Part shown: in pieces, positions 7,853-15,843 of the stretch
Position numbering within the stretch: the first letter of the stretch is position 1
How the letters are laid out: the number at the start of each line of letters is the position of its first letter
Origin: Mesorhizobium sp. J8
GTDB taxonomy: Bacteria; Pseudomonadota; Alphaproteobacteria; Rhizobiales; Rhizobiaceae
Length of the DNA: 64,000 nucleotides
Direction of reading: 5' to 3'
NCBI RefSeq assembly: GCF_016591715.1
Contig: NZ_AP024109.1
Coordinates: 5,146,001-5,210,000, forward strand
The notes under the pieces: generated by a model
Told to the model about the DNA's origin: nothing
Seen by the model: only the letters and a program-made list of their open reading frames with translations
Database searches by the model: none
Program-made: the position numbers and the translations under genes

Positions 7853-10183
7853 ATGAAACGCCAACCACGGATTCTGGCGGGTACGGCAATCGGCCTGCTT
7901 ATGGCATCCGCGCCGTTGGGCGCGTACCCGCTGCAGGGGGGTGTCGCTTCCGGAAGCCTGCACGGCCCGCCGCTCGTGCTGGCTCAGGCCGCTTGCGCCG
8001 AAGGCCAGTCGGCCGAGGAATGCGCGCAGGGCGGAGCCGAGCAGCCGCGCAAGAGAAAGCGCGAACAGCAGCAGCAAAGCGAAGCCGCGCCGGCAACCGA
8101 ACAAGCGGCACCTGCCGAGACCGAGCAGAAGCCGCGCCGGAAGCGGCAAGAGCAGCAGCAGATGGATAATGGCCAGTCCGGGGAGGCTGCGCCAGCCGAA
8201 CAGCAATTCAAGCCGCGCAAAAAACGCGACCAGCAGCAGCAGACCGAGGCCGCGCCCTCCGACCAGGGCGGACAGCCCGCGGGCGACGAGCAGCAGTTCA
8301 AGCCGCGCAAGAAGCGCGACCAGCAGCAGACCGAGGCCGCGCCTGCCGACCAGGGCGGCCAGCCCGCGGTCGACGAGCAGCAGCCGCGCAAGAAGAAGCG
8401 CAACCAGCAGAAAGAAGCAGCGCCGGCTGAACAGCCTGCGGAGCAGGCCGCGCCAGCCGCAAGCGACCAGAAACAGGGCGACCAGCAACAGGGCGACCAG
8501 CAAGGCAACCAGGGTCGCAAGAAGCGCAAGCACGATCAGCAGCAGAGCGAACCCGCCGGCAAGGCGGGCGAGCAGGTCGCCCCGACCGAACAGACCGCTC
8601 CCGCTAACGACAACCAGCAGGGCGGCAATCAAGGCAAGAAGCGGCGACAGAACCAGCAGAACGAGACCGCGCCGGCAGGTGAACCCGCACCACAGCAGGC
8701 CGAGCCGCTGCAGAATGGCGAGCAGCCCGCCCAGGGCGGACAGGCCCAGGACAACAAGAAACGCGGCAAGAAATCGGCTGCCGAGCAGCCGGCGAATGGC
8801 GAACAGCCCGCCACCGGTGAGCAGCCTGCCACCGGCGCGCAGACAAAGACCGGCCGCCAGCCCGCCACCGGCGAGCAGCAACCCGTGACCGGCGAACAGC
8901 CGGCCAATGGCAATCAGCCGGCGAACAACAATCAGCCTGCCAATGGCGGCAACGCCGCGCAGGGCCAGACCGCCAATCCGAACGAAGCGCCCCTCCTGGA
9001 CAGCCAGAAAGATGCCGTGCGCAAGCACCGGGGCCGCAACGACAATGGCCAGAACGGCGGTGCCCAAACCGGTGGTCCTCAAACCGGCAATGGCCAGGCC
9101 GGCAACGGCCAGAACGCCAATCAGGCCGGACAGCAGCAAGGCGGCGAGCAGGCCCAGAGGCCGGCCCCCGTCGATCAGGGTCCGCCGCCCACCGACGACA
9201 AGTCGGCGCAGCAGGCGATCAGGCCCGAGAAGATCGTTCCCGTCGACCAGGAAAAGGGCAAGCGGATCGATCTCACTCCGGAACAGGTCGTGCGCGAGCG
9301 TCGCCGGCCGCAGGGCGCGGATGTCGTGAAACAGTTCGGCGACCGCGTGATCCTCCAGTTCAACAACCAGACCTTCGTGGAAAGCAACGAGGCGCCCCGC
9401 ATCACCCGCGGCGCCAAGGACGTCTACTACGAGGATTTGTCGGGTGGTCGCACGCGCGAGACGGTTGAACGCGGCAACGGCATCCGCGTCGTCACCATCC
9501 GCAACCGCTACGGCGATGTCGTCCAGCGGTCGCGCGTCATGCCGGACGGCCGGGAATACATCCTGAGCTATGTCGACGAGCGGCAGTACCAGGACGACGA
9601 GGATTGGCGCGATCCGGGCGACGACCTGCCGCCGATGCGGCTCACGATACCCCAGCGCGAGTACATCCTCGATTCCGAGGATGTCCAGAGCGATGACGAC
9701 TACTACACCTTCCTCGAGCAGCCACCCGTGGAACGAGTGCAGCGTCTCTATTCGATCGATGAGGTGAAGCGCTCGGCCCGCGTGCGCGATATCGCCCGGC
9801 GCATCGATCTCGACACGCTGAACTTCGACTTTGGTTCGGCCACGATCTCCGACACCGAGGTGCAGAAGCTCGATGGCGTCGCCAAGGCCATGGAAAAGCT
9901 GCTGCAGAAGAACCCGGCCGAGACCTTCCTGATCGAAGGCCACACTGACGCCGTCGGCACGCCGGACGCAAACCTCGCTTTGTCGGATCGGCGCGCCGAA
10001 GCGGTCGCCGAGGCGCTGACCAATGCCTTCGGCATTCCGGCCGAGAACCTCACCACGCAGGGTTATGGCGAGGAGTATCTCAAGGTGAACACGCCCGGCC
10101 CGAACCGCGAGAACCGGCGTGTCGCCATCCGCCGCATCACCTCGCTGGTGGCGCCGGTGGCGAGCAACAGCGACCAGCAATGA
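7853..10183 (+). CDS. OmpA-family outer-membrane protein with long disordered Gln/Lys-rich region
   Basis: A 776-residue protein. The N-terminal signal-like segment (residues 1-24) leads to a low-complexity region of about 400 residues made of Gln, Ala, Glu, Lys, Pro and Gly. It includes near-identical blocks around 118-145 and 148-172 (FKPRKKRDQQQ...EAAP.DQGGQPA), which are also 90-base DNA repeats at 8201-8390. A middle domain (about 460-640) follows, then an OmpA peptidoglycan-binding domain with NFDFGS at 657, GHTDAVG at 696 and NRRVAIRR near 750. The disordered part is likely periplasmic. AGGAG precedes the ATG and a terminator follows. Its partners are unknown. Confidence 0.85.
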   Translation: MKRQPRILAGTAIGLLMASAPLGAYPLQGGVASGSLHGPPLVLAQAACAEGQSAEECAQGGAEQPRKRKREQQQQSEAAPATEQAAPAETEQKPRRKRQEQQQMDNGQSGEAAPAEQQFKPRKKRDQQQQTEAAPSDQGGQPAGDEQQFKPRKKRDQQQTEAAPADQGGQPAVDEQQPRKKKRNQQKEAAPAEQPAEQAAPAASDQKQGDQQQGDQQGNQGRKKRKHDQQQSEPAGKAGEQVAPTEQTAPANDNQQGGNQGKKRRQNQQNETAPAGEPAPQQAEPLQNGEQPAQGGQAQDNKKRGKKSAAEQPANGEQPATGEQPATGAQTKTGRQPATGEQQPVTGEQPANGNQPANNNQPANGGNAAQGQTANPNEAPLLDSQKDAVRKHRGRNDNGQNGGAQTGGPQTGNGQAGNGQNANQAGQQQGGEQAQRPAPVDQGPPPTDDKSAQQAIRPEKIVPVDQEKGKRIDLTPEQVVRERRRPQGADVVKQFGDRVILQFNNQTFVESNEAPRITRGAKDVYYEDLSGGRTRETVERGNGIRVVTIRNRYGDVVQRSRVMPDGREYILSYVDERQYQDDEDWRDPGDDLPPMRLTIPQREYILDSEDVQSDDDYYTFLEQPPVERVQRLYSIDEVKRSARVRDIARRIDLDTLNFDFGSATISDTEVQKLDGVAKAMEKLLQKNPAETFLIEGHTDAVGTPDANLALSDRRAEAVAEALTNAFGIPAENLTTQGYGEEYLKVNTPGPNRENRRVAIRRITSLVAPVASNSDQQ

Positions 10184-10235
10184 GCGTTGGATTTCAAGAT
10201 CCTGATCGGATTTCTGGAATCAGCGCTTGAGATGA

Positions 10236-10268
10236 AGGCCCGTCCGCGCCGGACGGGCCTTTTCCTTT
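10236..10268 (+). terminator. Rho-independent terminator after the OmpA-family gene
   Basis: An eleven-pair perfect stem, AGGCCCGTCCG/CGGACGGGCCT, with a three-base loop is followed by a T-rich tract. It starts about 50 bases after the stop. Confidence 0.9.
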
Positions 10269-10315
10269 CCTGGCTCAAGAAGATTTGTCCAGTCGATTGG
10301 AGCTAACTCATTGAA

Positions 10316-10423
10316 TTGCCGCATTGCGGCACCCAGATTCCCTGCAGGGCGTTCCCTGCCCTGTCCCGACTCCAGCGGGACACGACTGAGCCCCGCCGGG
10401 TCCCCTCCCCGGCGGGGTTTTTT
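10316..10423 (+). ncRNA. Candidate structured small RNA with four hairpins and own terminator
   Basis: Between two protein genes, four hairpins follow each other. They are GCCGCATTGCGGC (10318-10330), GCAGGG/CCCTGC (10344-10359), TGTCCCG/CGGGACA (10362-10382), and a ten-pair stem CCCCGCCGGG/CCCGGCGGGG with T6 (10391-10423). The loop of the last hairpin contains TCCCCT, complementary to a Shine-Dalgarno core, a known feature of trans-acting sRNAs in rhizobia and Brucella. It lies downstream of the OmpA terminator, so it would need its own promoter, which I could not pin down. It could instead be a leader of the next gene, but the T6 terminator argues for a separate transcript. Confidence 0.55.
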
Positions 10424-10484
10424 GCTTGAAAACCGGCCCTGTCTGGCCGAAATACCGTCAATCGCAATTTGACCGGAAGCCTTC

Positions 10485-11003
10485 ATGAAGCGTCTCGAAC
10501 TCGCCATCGAATCCGTCATCCTCGCCTCGCGCTGGCTGCTGGTCGCCTTCTATCTCGGCCTCGGCATCGCGCTCGCGACATATGCCCTGTCCTTCGGCAA
10601 GAAGCTTTACGAGTTCGTGATCAGCGCCTTCACGCTTGGCGACACGGACACGATCCTGAAGATGCTCGGTCTGATCGACGCGGCGCTTGTCGCCTCGCTG
10701 GTGGTGATGGTGATCATCTCGGGCTACGAGAACTTCGTCAGCCGCTTCGACGACCAGGACGGCGAGGTCCACTGGCTGGGAACGATCGATGTCGGCTCGC
10801 TGAAGGTCAAGGTCGCCTCGACCATCGTCGCGATCTCCTCGATCCACCTGCTGCAGGTCTTCCTCAATCACGCTTCCTACACGACGGAGCAACTGATGTG
10901 GCTGACCATCATGCATCTGGCATTCGTGGTTTCGGCGCTGATGCTGGCCTATATCGACCGCGTCATGGCGCTGGCGAAAGGCAAGAAGGCCGCGGCGGAC
11001 TAA
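10485..11003 (+). CDS. UPF0114 (YqhA-like) integral membrane protein
   Basis: The 172-residue product matches the UPF0114/TIGR00645 family. MKRLELAIESVILASRWLLV opens the first of about four membrane helices, and the family-typical SGYENFVSR follows the third helix region. The C-terminus ends in a basic AKGKKAAAD tail. It sits in the inner membrane; no activity is established for the family. A candidate small RNA ends 60 bases before its start. The neighbour downstream is convergent, so this gene is monocistronic. Confidence 0.88.
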   Translation: MKRLELAIESVILASRWLLVAFYLGLGIALATYALSFGKKLYEFVISAFTLGDTDTILKMLGLIDAALVASLVVMVIISGYENFVSRFDDQDGEVHWLGTIDVGSLKVKVASTIVAISSIHLLQVFLNHASYTTEQLMWLTIMHLAFVVSALMLAYIDRVMALAKGKKAAAD

Positions 11004-11018
11004 GGCCGCCGGCACCCT

Positions 11019-11885
11019 TCAGTAGATCCTTCTGACTTTGGTCTGCGAGTTCGCAAACACCTCGTCGGGAACGAAGAAGTCCCCTGCGAGTTCGTCGGCT
11101 GCCCCCGGGGCATAGATCGAAAAGTCCGTGACGCCCTCTTCGCGCAACACCTCTTCGTCGATGTAGAAATTGCCGGTCGCCTCGCGCGATGGGCGCAGGA
11201 AGATCGCATGCGCGGCATCGGCCATGATGTCGGGCGAGCGGCTCATAGCAGCCACTGTCGCGCCGCCAAGAAGATTGCGCACCGCGGCCGTGTCGATGGT
11301 CGAGATCGGCCATAGCGAGTTGACGGCGATGCCTGCTCCGGCGAACTCGGCGCTCATGCCCAGCGTGCACATCGACATGCCGAACTTCGCCATCGTGTAG
11401 GCGACATGGTTCTTGAACCATTTGGCCTTCATGTCGAGCGGCGGCGCCAGATTCAGGATGTGAGGGTTTTTGGCCAACTTCAAGTGTGGAATGCACATTT
11501 TGGAGACCAGGAACGTGCCGCGCGTGTTGATCTGATGCATCAGGTCGTAGCGCTTCATGTCGGTCTCCAGCGTACCGGTGAGCTGGATGGCGCTGGCATT
11601 GTTGACGCAGATGTCGATGCCGCCAAACCGCTCCACCGTCCTGGCCACCGCCTCGGCGACCTGCGCTTCGTCGCGGATGTCGCAAAGCATCGGCAGCGCC
11701 TTGCCGCCGGCCTGCTCGATCTCCTCGGCCGCGGTGTAGATGGTGCCCGGCAGCTTCGGATGCGGCTCAGCGGTCTTGGCCGCGATCGTAACATTGGCGC
11801 CGTCCCGCGCTGCGCGCAGCGCGATCGCCAGCCCGATGCCGCGCGATCCGCCCGAGATGAACAGCGTCTTTCCCTTGAGCGACAT
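11019..11885 (-). CDS. Short-chain dehydrogenase (HSDL2-like SDR)
   Basis: A 288-residue cytoplasmic SDR. It has the nucleotide site GGSRGIG (residues 12-18), NNAS in the NNAG position, and YTMAK as the active YxxxK. The catalytic Ser position reads NLAPPL, so a classical Ser is not evident, as in the HSDL2-type subgroup that also has PPLD here. Its substrate is unknown; relatives act on acyl or steroid-like alcohols. The start at 11885 follows GAGGAGG at ideal spacing, which rules out the 61-residue upstream extension. The LuxR-type gene lies about 140 bases upstream on the same strand. Confidence 0.85.
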   Translation of the reverse strand: MSLKGKTLFISGGSRGIGLAIALRAARDGANVTIAAKTAEPHPKLPGTIYTAAEEIEQAGGKALPMLCDIRDEAQVAEAVARTVERFGGIDICVNNASAIQLTGTLETDMKRYDLMHQINTRGTFLVSKMCIPHLKLAKNPHILNLAPPLDMKAKWFKNHVAYTMAKFGMSMCTLGMSAEFAGAGIAVNSLWPISTIDTAAVRNLLGGATVAAMSRSPDIMADAAHAIFLRPSREATGNFYIDEEVLREEGVTDFSIYAPGAADELAGDFFVPDEVFANSQTKVRRIY

Positions 11886-12024
11886 CTTTGCCTCCTCTTC
11901 GATGTGGAGGCAAATTGCGCGGCGGACAGCCCCGGCGCAAGGGCCCAAAGCGGCCGGAACGGTTACGCTGCGTAGGGTGCGAGACCTTCGCGGCACCGAA
12001 CAAGAGCCATTGAGGTCTGACCCT

Positions 12025-12669
12025 CTAGACGAGGACCAGCCCCTGCCGCATGGCAATCGCAATGGCATCGGTGCGGTTGGCGGCGCCGAGCTTGATCAGG
12101 ATGGCGGCGACGTGGAACTTTGCCGTGTGCACCGAAATGTTGAGCCGCCGGGCGATGACCTTGTTGGGCGCGCCTTCCGCCAGCAGCGCCAGCACTTCCG
12201 CCTCGCGCGGTGACAAGGAAGGGCGGGCCTGGCTGTCGTCCGTCATGTCCTCGTCGGCGAGCCCGTCATGGAAATCGCCATGCGCGATCGTCGACGGCCC
12301 TGCCCTGTCGATGCGATAGCCTGAGGCCGCCAATCGCGCCGCGGCGGCGACCAGCAAGCCATCTGCGGAGGCGGGCAGCACGGCCAGCACATTGTCCGCC
12401 ACCCGTTCGCTGCCGGCACGTCGCGAAAGCAGGACGATGGGCGTAGCCGAACTGACGACCCGGCTTTCCAAGCCGGCCTCATCAGCGATGGCGACATCCG
12501 CCATTTGGCCGAAGGCGCTCCCGGCCAGCGACGGCAACAGATCGTCGCTGGCGGCAAGTACATCCGCGAGTTGCTCGGCGCGCTGGGCATCGCCGAGCGC
12601 GATCAGCACCGTGAGCCGTTGGGTTGCCGGCTCCGGTCTCGCAATCGTTTGTGCCGCGCTGCTGGCCAT
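12025..12669 (-). CDS. LuxR-family transcriptional regulator with degenerate receiver
   Basis: The 214-residue product ends in a LuxR/FixJ DNA-binding domain: LSPREAEVLALLAEGAPNKV followed by IARRLNISVHTAKFHVAAIL. The N-terminal half (TVLIALGDAQRAEQLADVLA...) has the strand/helix rhythm of a receiver but lacks the acidic pocket and a clear phospho-Asp, so it is probably phosphorylation-independent. It lies eight bases after the stop of the protease-like gene on the same strand, so the two form an operon and the regulator may control the divergent protease pair. The target is inferred only. Confidence 0.82.
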   Translation of the reverse strand: MASSAAQTIARPEPATQRLTVLIALGDAQRAEQLADVLAASDDLLPSLAGSAFGQMADVAIADEAGLESRVVSSATPIVLLSRRAGSERVADNVLAVLPASADGLLVAAAARLAASGYRIDRAGPSTIAHGDFHDGLADEDMTDDSQARPSLSPREAEVLALLAEGAPNKVIARRLNISVHTAKFHVAAILIKLGAANRTDAIAIAMRQGLVLV

Positions 12670-12677
12670 CGATCCTC

Positions 12678-13553
12678 TCAGCTCAGCGGCTTCTCGCCGA
12701 TGGTGATCGACACGTCGCGCTCGGCGCCGCCGCTCAAGATGCCGAGCGTCACGGTGGTACCCGCGCTGTCCGGTCCAAGCTTTCGGATCAACTCGCGCGG
12801 GCCGTGCACGGCCTCGCCGTTCCAGGCGACGACGATATCGCCGACATGCAGGCCGGCGGCCTTGGCCGGACCGTTGTCGTCGAGGCTCATAACCATGGCG
12901 CCTTTGGTGTCGCCATTGCGGATCGGATGCAGCCCGGCGCCGAGATAGCCGCGCGCGACATGACCCTTTTCGCGCAGCGTCGCCACCGCCCGCTCGATCG
13001 TCTCGTAAGGCATGACCAGCGCCCGCCGGCGCGGCCCGAACAACAGCATGCCGATCAGCCCGCCCTTGGCGTCGAGCACCGGCCCGCCCTCGAAGCGGCC
13101 GCCGGTGTTGATGGCGAGGTTGATGCGCCGGTCGATCGTGCCGCCGCGCATCGAGCGCCAGGCCGGTCCGACCTCGCCGACCGTGCCGAACACGGCAAGT
13201 GCCGCGCCATCGCTGTTGCCGGCAGCGATCGCCAGATTGCCGGGCCGCACGGCGCCGGCCTGGGCGAGTTGCGGCAAACCGGCAGCGGCGGAAGCCGGTT
13301 TCAGCAGGGCAACGCCCGTCGACGGATCGCGGCCGACAAGCTCTGCCTTCACGCTTTCGCCGGAGGCCAGCGTCAGTTCGATCTCCTCGCCGGCTTCGAC
13401 CGCTTCCTCGGCGGTGACGAAGTAGCCATCGCGCCAGTGGAAAGCGCTCGCGGTGCGGTGGTGGTGCGTGACGAAACTCGCCAGCGCGGGCGCGGCGTTG
13501 GCCGCGACATCGGCGATCGCGTCGGAAAAGGCACTGAGGTTGAAGTCGCTCAT
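12678..13553 (-). CDS. HtrA-like pseudoprotease with PDZ domain
   Basis: A 291-residue trypsin-like/PDZ protein clearly related to the divergent protease at 13771-14718, but with the triad lost. Where the active partner has His (TNFHVV), this one has Glu50 (TAEEAV). Asp of DPDTD becomes Gly80 (DPSTG), and Ser of GNSGGP becomes Glu155 (GRFEGGP). The PDZ domain (about 199-286) is intact, so it may bind peptides or regulate the active protease. No signal peptide is present, so it is cytoplasmic. AGGAG precedes the ATG. It forms an operon with the LuxR-type gene. Confidence 0.85.
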   Translation of the reverse strand: MSDFNLSAFSDAIADVAANAAPALASFVTHHHRTASAFHWRDGYFVTAEEAVEAGEEIELTLASGESVKAELVGRDPSTGVALLKPASAAAGLPQLAQAGAVRPGNLAIAAGNSDGAALAVFGTVGEVGPAWRSMRGGTIDRRINLAINTGGRFEGGPVLDAKGGLIGMLLFGPRRRALVMPYETIERAVATLREKGHVARGYLGAGLHPIRNGDTKGAMVMSLDDNGPAKAAGLHVGDIVVAWNGEAVHGPRELIRKLGPDSAGTTVTLGILSGGAERDVSITIGEKPLS

Positions 13554-13687
13554 ATCAATGATCTCCTGGGTTCGGTGACCCAGATATCGCTCGGTAGCGT
13601 GGCGGCGGGTACTCGCCTGACGGCTAGTCGCCGGCCCGACTGGCCATCTGGTCAGGTCGCGGCAATTGCAGCCGCTTCGCACATATA

Positions 13688-13736
13688 GTGCGTGTCGCCC
13701 AAAAGTGTCGCGCGGTTTTGGGGCAACGACACGCAC
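13688..13736. repeat. Intergenic palindrome, family A copy 1
   Basis: Arms GTGCGTGTCG and CGACACGCAC flank a core CCCAAAAGTGT...GGTTTTGGGG. The same layout recurs at five other intergenic sites in the window. This copy is in the divergent promoter region of the two HtrA-like genes. Confidence 0.7.
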
Positions 13737-13770
13737 CAAGGAAAACATCATTCTGTGAGGGAACACGCTC

Positions 13771-14718
13771 ATGGCCTTCGCCGCCGAAAAGTTTCCATCC
13801 GACGACACATTGCTCGACGCTTACTCGGTATCCGTTGCCGATGCCGTCGACCGCATCGGTCCGGCCGTCTGCCGCATCGAGCGCATCGGTGCCGGCGGTC
13901 ACGGCTCGGGCTTCGTGATTGCGCAGGACGGGCTGGTCGTCACCAATTTCCATGTCGTTGGTGACGCGCGCGCCGTGCGCGTCACGATGCCGGATGGTGC
14001 GGCGCGCGAAGGCCACGTGCTTGGCCGCGATCCGGACACCGATATCGCGCTGGTGCGCGCCGACGGCAGTTTCGCCGATGTCGCGCCGCTCGGCGATTCC
14101 AAGCGGCTGCGCCGCGGCCAGATCGCGATCGCGATCGGCAATCCGCTCGGTTTCGAATGGACCGTCACCGCCGGCGTCGTCTCCGCCCTTGGCCGCTCGA
14201 TGCGCGCCTCGACCGGCCGGCTGATCGACGACGTCATCCAGACCGATGCCGCGCTCAATCCCGGCAATTCAGGCGGACCGCTGGTGTCTTCGGCGGGCGA
14301 GGTGATCGGCGTCAACACCGCCATGATCCACGGTGCGCAAGGCATCGCCTTCGCTGTTGCCTCCAACACCGCCAATTTCGTCATCTCCGAGATCATCCGC
14401 TTCGGCCGCGTGCGCCGCGCCTTCATCGGCGTTTCGGCCGACACGACCAATCTGCCGCGCCGGGCGGCGCTCCTGTCGCAGGTGACCACGAACACGGCCG
14501 TGCGCCTGCGCAGCGTCGAGAAGAACGGTCCCGCTGCCAAGGCCGGCTTGAAGGAAGGCGACATTATCGCCGCGATAGACGGCCGGCCGGTGACCGGCGT
14601 CGACGACCTCGTGCGCATGCTCGACGCCGAGCGCATCGACCGCGCGACGCTCTGCACCGTCGTGCGCCGCACCGGCGTCAGCCAGGTGGCGGTGACGCCC
14701 GTGGCGCGGGCGGGCTAG
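13771..14718 (+). CDS. HtrA/Deg-like serine protease with PDZ domain (S1C)
   Basis: A 315-residue S1C peptidase with complete triad: His61 in TNFHVV, Asp91 in DPDTD and Ser167 in NPGNSGGPL. One PDZ domain follows (about 217-310, ending AGLKEGDIIAAIDGRPV...). There is no signal peptide or membrane anchor, unlike DegP, so a cytoplasmic quality-control or regulatory role is likely. A GAGGGA ribosome site precedes the ATG. It is transcribed divergently from its catalytically dead homologue across a 217-base region with a family A palindrome. Confidence 0.9.
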   Translation: MAFAAEKFPSDDTLLDAYSVSVADAVDRIGPAVCRIERIGAGGHGSGFVIAQDGLVVTNFHVVGDARAVRVTMPDGAAREGHVLGRDPDTDIALVRADGSFADVAPLGDSKRLRRGQIAIAIGNPLGFEWTVTAGVVSALGRSMRASTGRLIDDVIQTDAALNPGNSGGPLVSSAGEVIGVNTAMIHGAQGIAFAVASNTANFVISEIIRFGRVRRAFIGVSADTTNLPRRAALLSQVTTNTAVRLRSVEKNGPAAKAGLKEGDIIAAIDGRPVTGVDDLVRMLDAERIDRATLCTVVRRTGVSQVAVTPVARAG

Positions 14719-14725
14719 GCTTCAC

Positions 14726-15151
14726 CTAGCATCCGGCCGCACCCTCGGCGTACTGCGCCAAAAACTCCTTGCTCGGCGGGATCGGCTTGATGACGTCGAT
14801 CAGCACGCCGTTGGGATCTCTGGTGATGAAGTGCCGCTGGCCGAACGGCTCGTCGCGCAAGCTGCGCAGGATCGGCAGGCCGGCGGCGACGACGCGCTCA
14901 TGGACGGCGTCGGGATCGCGGACCTCGAAGTTGATCAGCAGGCCGGACGTGCGTCCGCGCCCCTCCTCCGGGATCGTCTCATGGTCGCCCTGGACGATGC
15001 CTAGATTGACGCGGCGGTCCTCCGCCGACTGGAGATGCACATACCAGTCGCTCTCGAAGAGCGGCTTGAAGCGGAAATGCTCGACGTAAAAGGCCGCGGT
15101 GCCTTCGACATCGTCCGTCATCAGCACCGGATAGTAGCTGGTCGTCTTCAT
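14726..15151 (-). CDS. VOC/glyoxalase-family protein
   Basis: The 141-residue product has the paired beta-alpha-beta modules of the vicinal-oxygen-chelate family: [20 protein letters not shown] at the start, [20 protein letters not shown] in the middle and [16 protein letters not shown] near the end. Members are metal-dependent isomerases, dioxygenases or antibiotic-binding proteins; the substrate here is unknown. GGAGAAGG precedes the chosen start; the 21-residue longer frame runs through the operator. It is divergent from a TetR gene with two shared operator sites, so it is very likely the repressed target. Confidence 0.85.
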   Translation of the reverse strand: MKTTSYYPVLMTDDVEGTAAFYVEHFRFKPLFESDWYVHLQSAEDRRVNLGIVQGDHETIPEEGRGRTSGLLINFEVRDPDAVHERVVAAGLPILRSLRDEPFGQRHFITRDPNGVLIDVIKPIPPSKEFLAQYAEGAAGC

Positions 15152-15172
15152 CTTTCCTTCTCCTTCCATCCA

Positions 15173-15216
15173 ACATACAGTCTGTATGTAATGCAAATAA
15201 CATACAGGCTGCATGT
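15173..15216. promoter_or_regulatory. Two TetR-type operator sites between VOC and TetR genes
   Basis: ACATACAGTCTGTATGT (15173-15189) is a perfect 8-1-8 palindrome. ACATACAGGCTGCATGT (15200-15216) is the same site with one arm mismatch, 27 bases further on. The second site ends immediately before the TetR start codon. Confidence 0.85.
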
Positions 15217-15843
15217 ATGCAAGAAGAGTCCGGACGCCGCTCCAACCGCGACCGCACCGAGGCGACGCGCGCGGATCTGATCCGCGCGGCGCGGAAGCTG
15301 TTCACGGAAAAATCCTATGCCGAGACCGGCACGCCGGAGATCGTCGCCGAGGCCGGTGTCACGCGCGGCGCGCTCTACCACCACTTCGCCGACAAGCAGG
15401 CGCTGTTCGTGGCGGTCGTCGAGCAGGAGGCGGCGGCAGTGGCGGCCGAGATCGACGACGCCTCGCCGCCGTCGCTCTCCGCGCGCGACGCGCTGATCGC
15501 CGGATCGAACGCCTATCTCGAGGCCATGCGGGCGCCCGGCCGGACACGGCTTCTGCTGCTCGACGGGCCGGCCGTGCTCGGCCGCGCGGCCATGGACGAG
15601 ATCGACAGCCGCCACGGCAACCGCTCGCTGCGCGAAGGCCTGGTCGCAGCAATGCGCGCGCAGGCAATGACCAGACTGCCAGCCGAGGCGCTGACCGCCC
15701 TGCTGGCGGCCGCCTTCGACCGGGCGGCTCTGGCCATCGAGGCCGGCGCGCCCGCGGAAGACTACCGCGCTGTGCTGATCGCGCTCATGGACGGCTTGTC
15801 TCCGGTCCCTCCTCGATCCACACGCCCGGCTCCATCTCGTTGA
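15217..15843 (+). CDS. TetR/AcrR-family repressor
   Basis: A 208-residue regulator. The N-terminal DNA-binding domain reads [20 protein letters not shown], then [20 protein letters not shown] and DKQALF, the canonical TetR pattern. The C-terminal ligand domain is not assignable. The ATG directly abuts an operator half-site and has no Shine-Dalgarno sequence, so the mRNA may be leaderless. It should repress itself and the divergent VOC gene. Its 3' end overlaps the convergent LysR gene by 59 bases. Confidence 0.88.
   Translation: MQEESGRRSNRDRTEATRADLIRAARKLFTEKSYAETGTPEIVAEAGVTRGALYHHFADKQALFVAVVEQEAAAVAAEIDDASPPSLSARDALIAGSNAYLEAMRAPGRTRLLLLDGPAVLGRAAMDEIDSRHGNRSLREGLVAAMRAQAMTRLPAEALTALLAAAFDRAALAIEAGAPAEDYRAVLIALMDGLSPVPPRSTRPAPSR

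Noticed and set aside
7622..10180. An 852-codon open frame antisense to the OmpA-family gene
   Set aside because: It is a Leu/Ala/Arg-rich shadow created by the repetitive GC-rich sense codons. No motif, no ribosome site, and the sense frame has a signal peptide and an OmpA domain.
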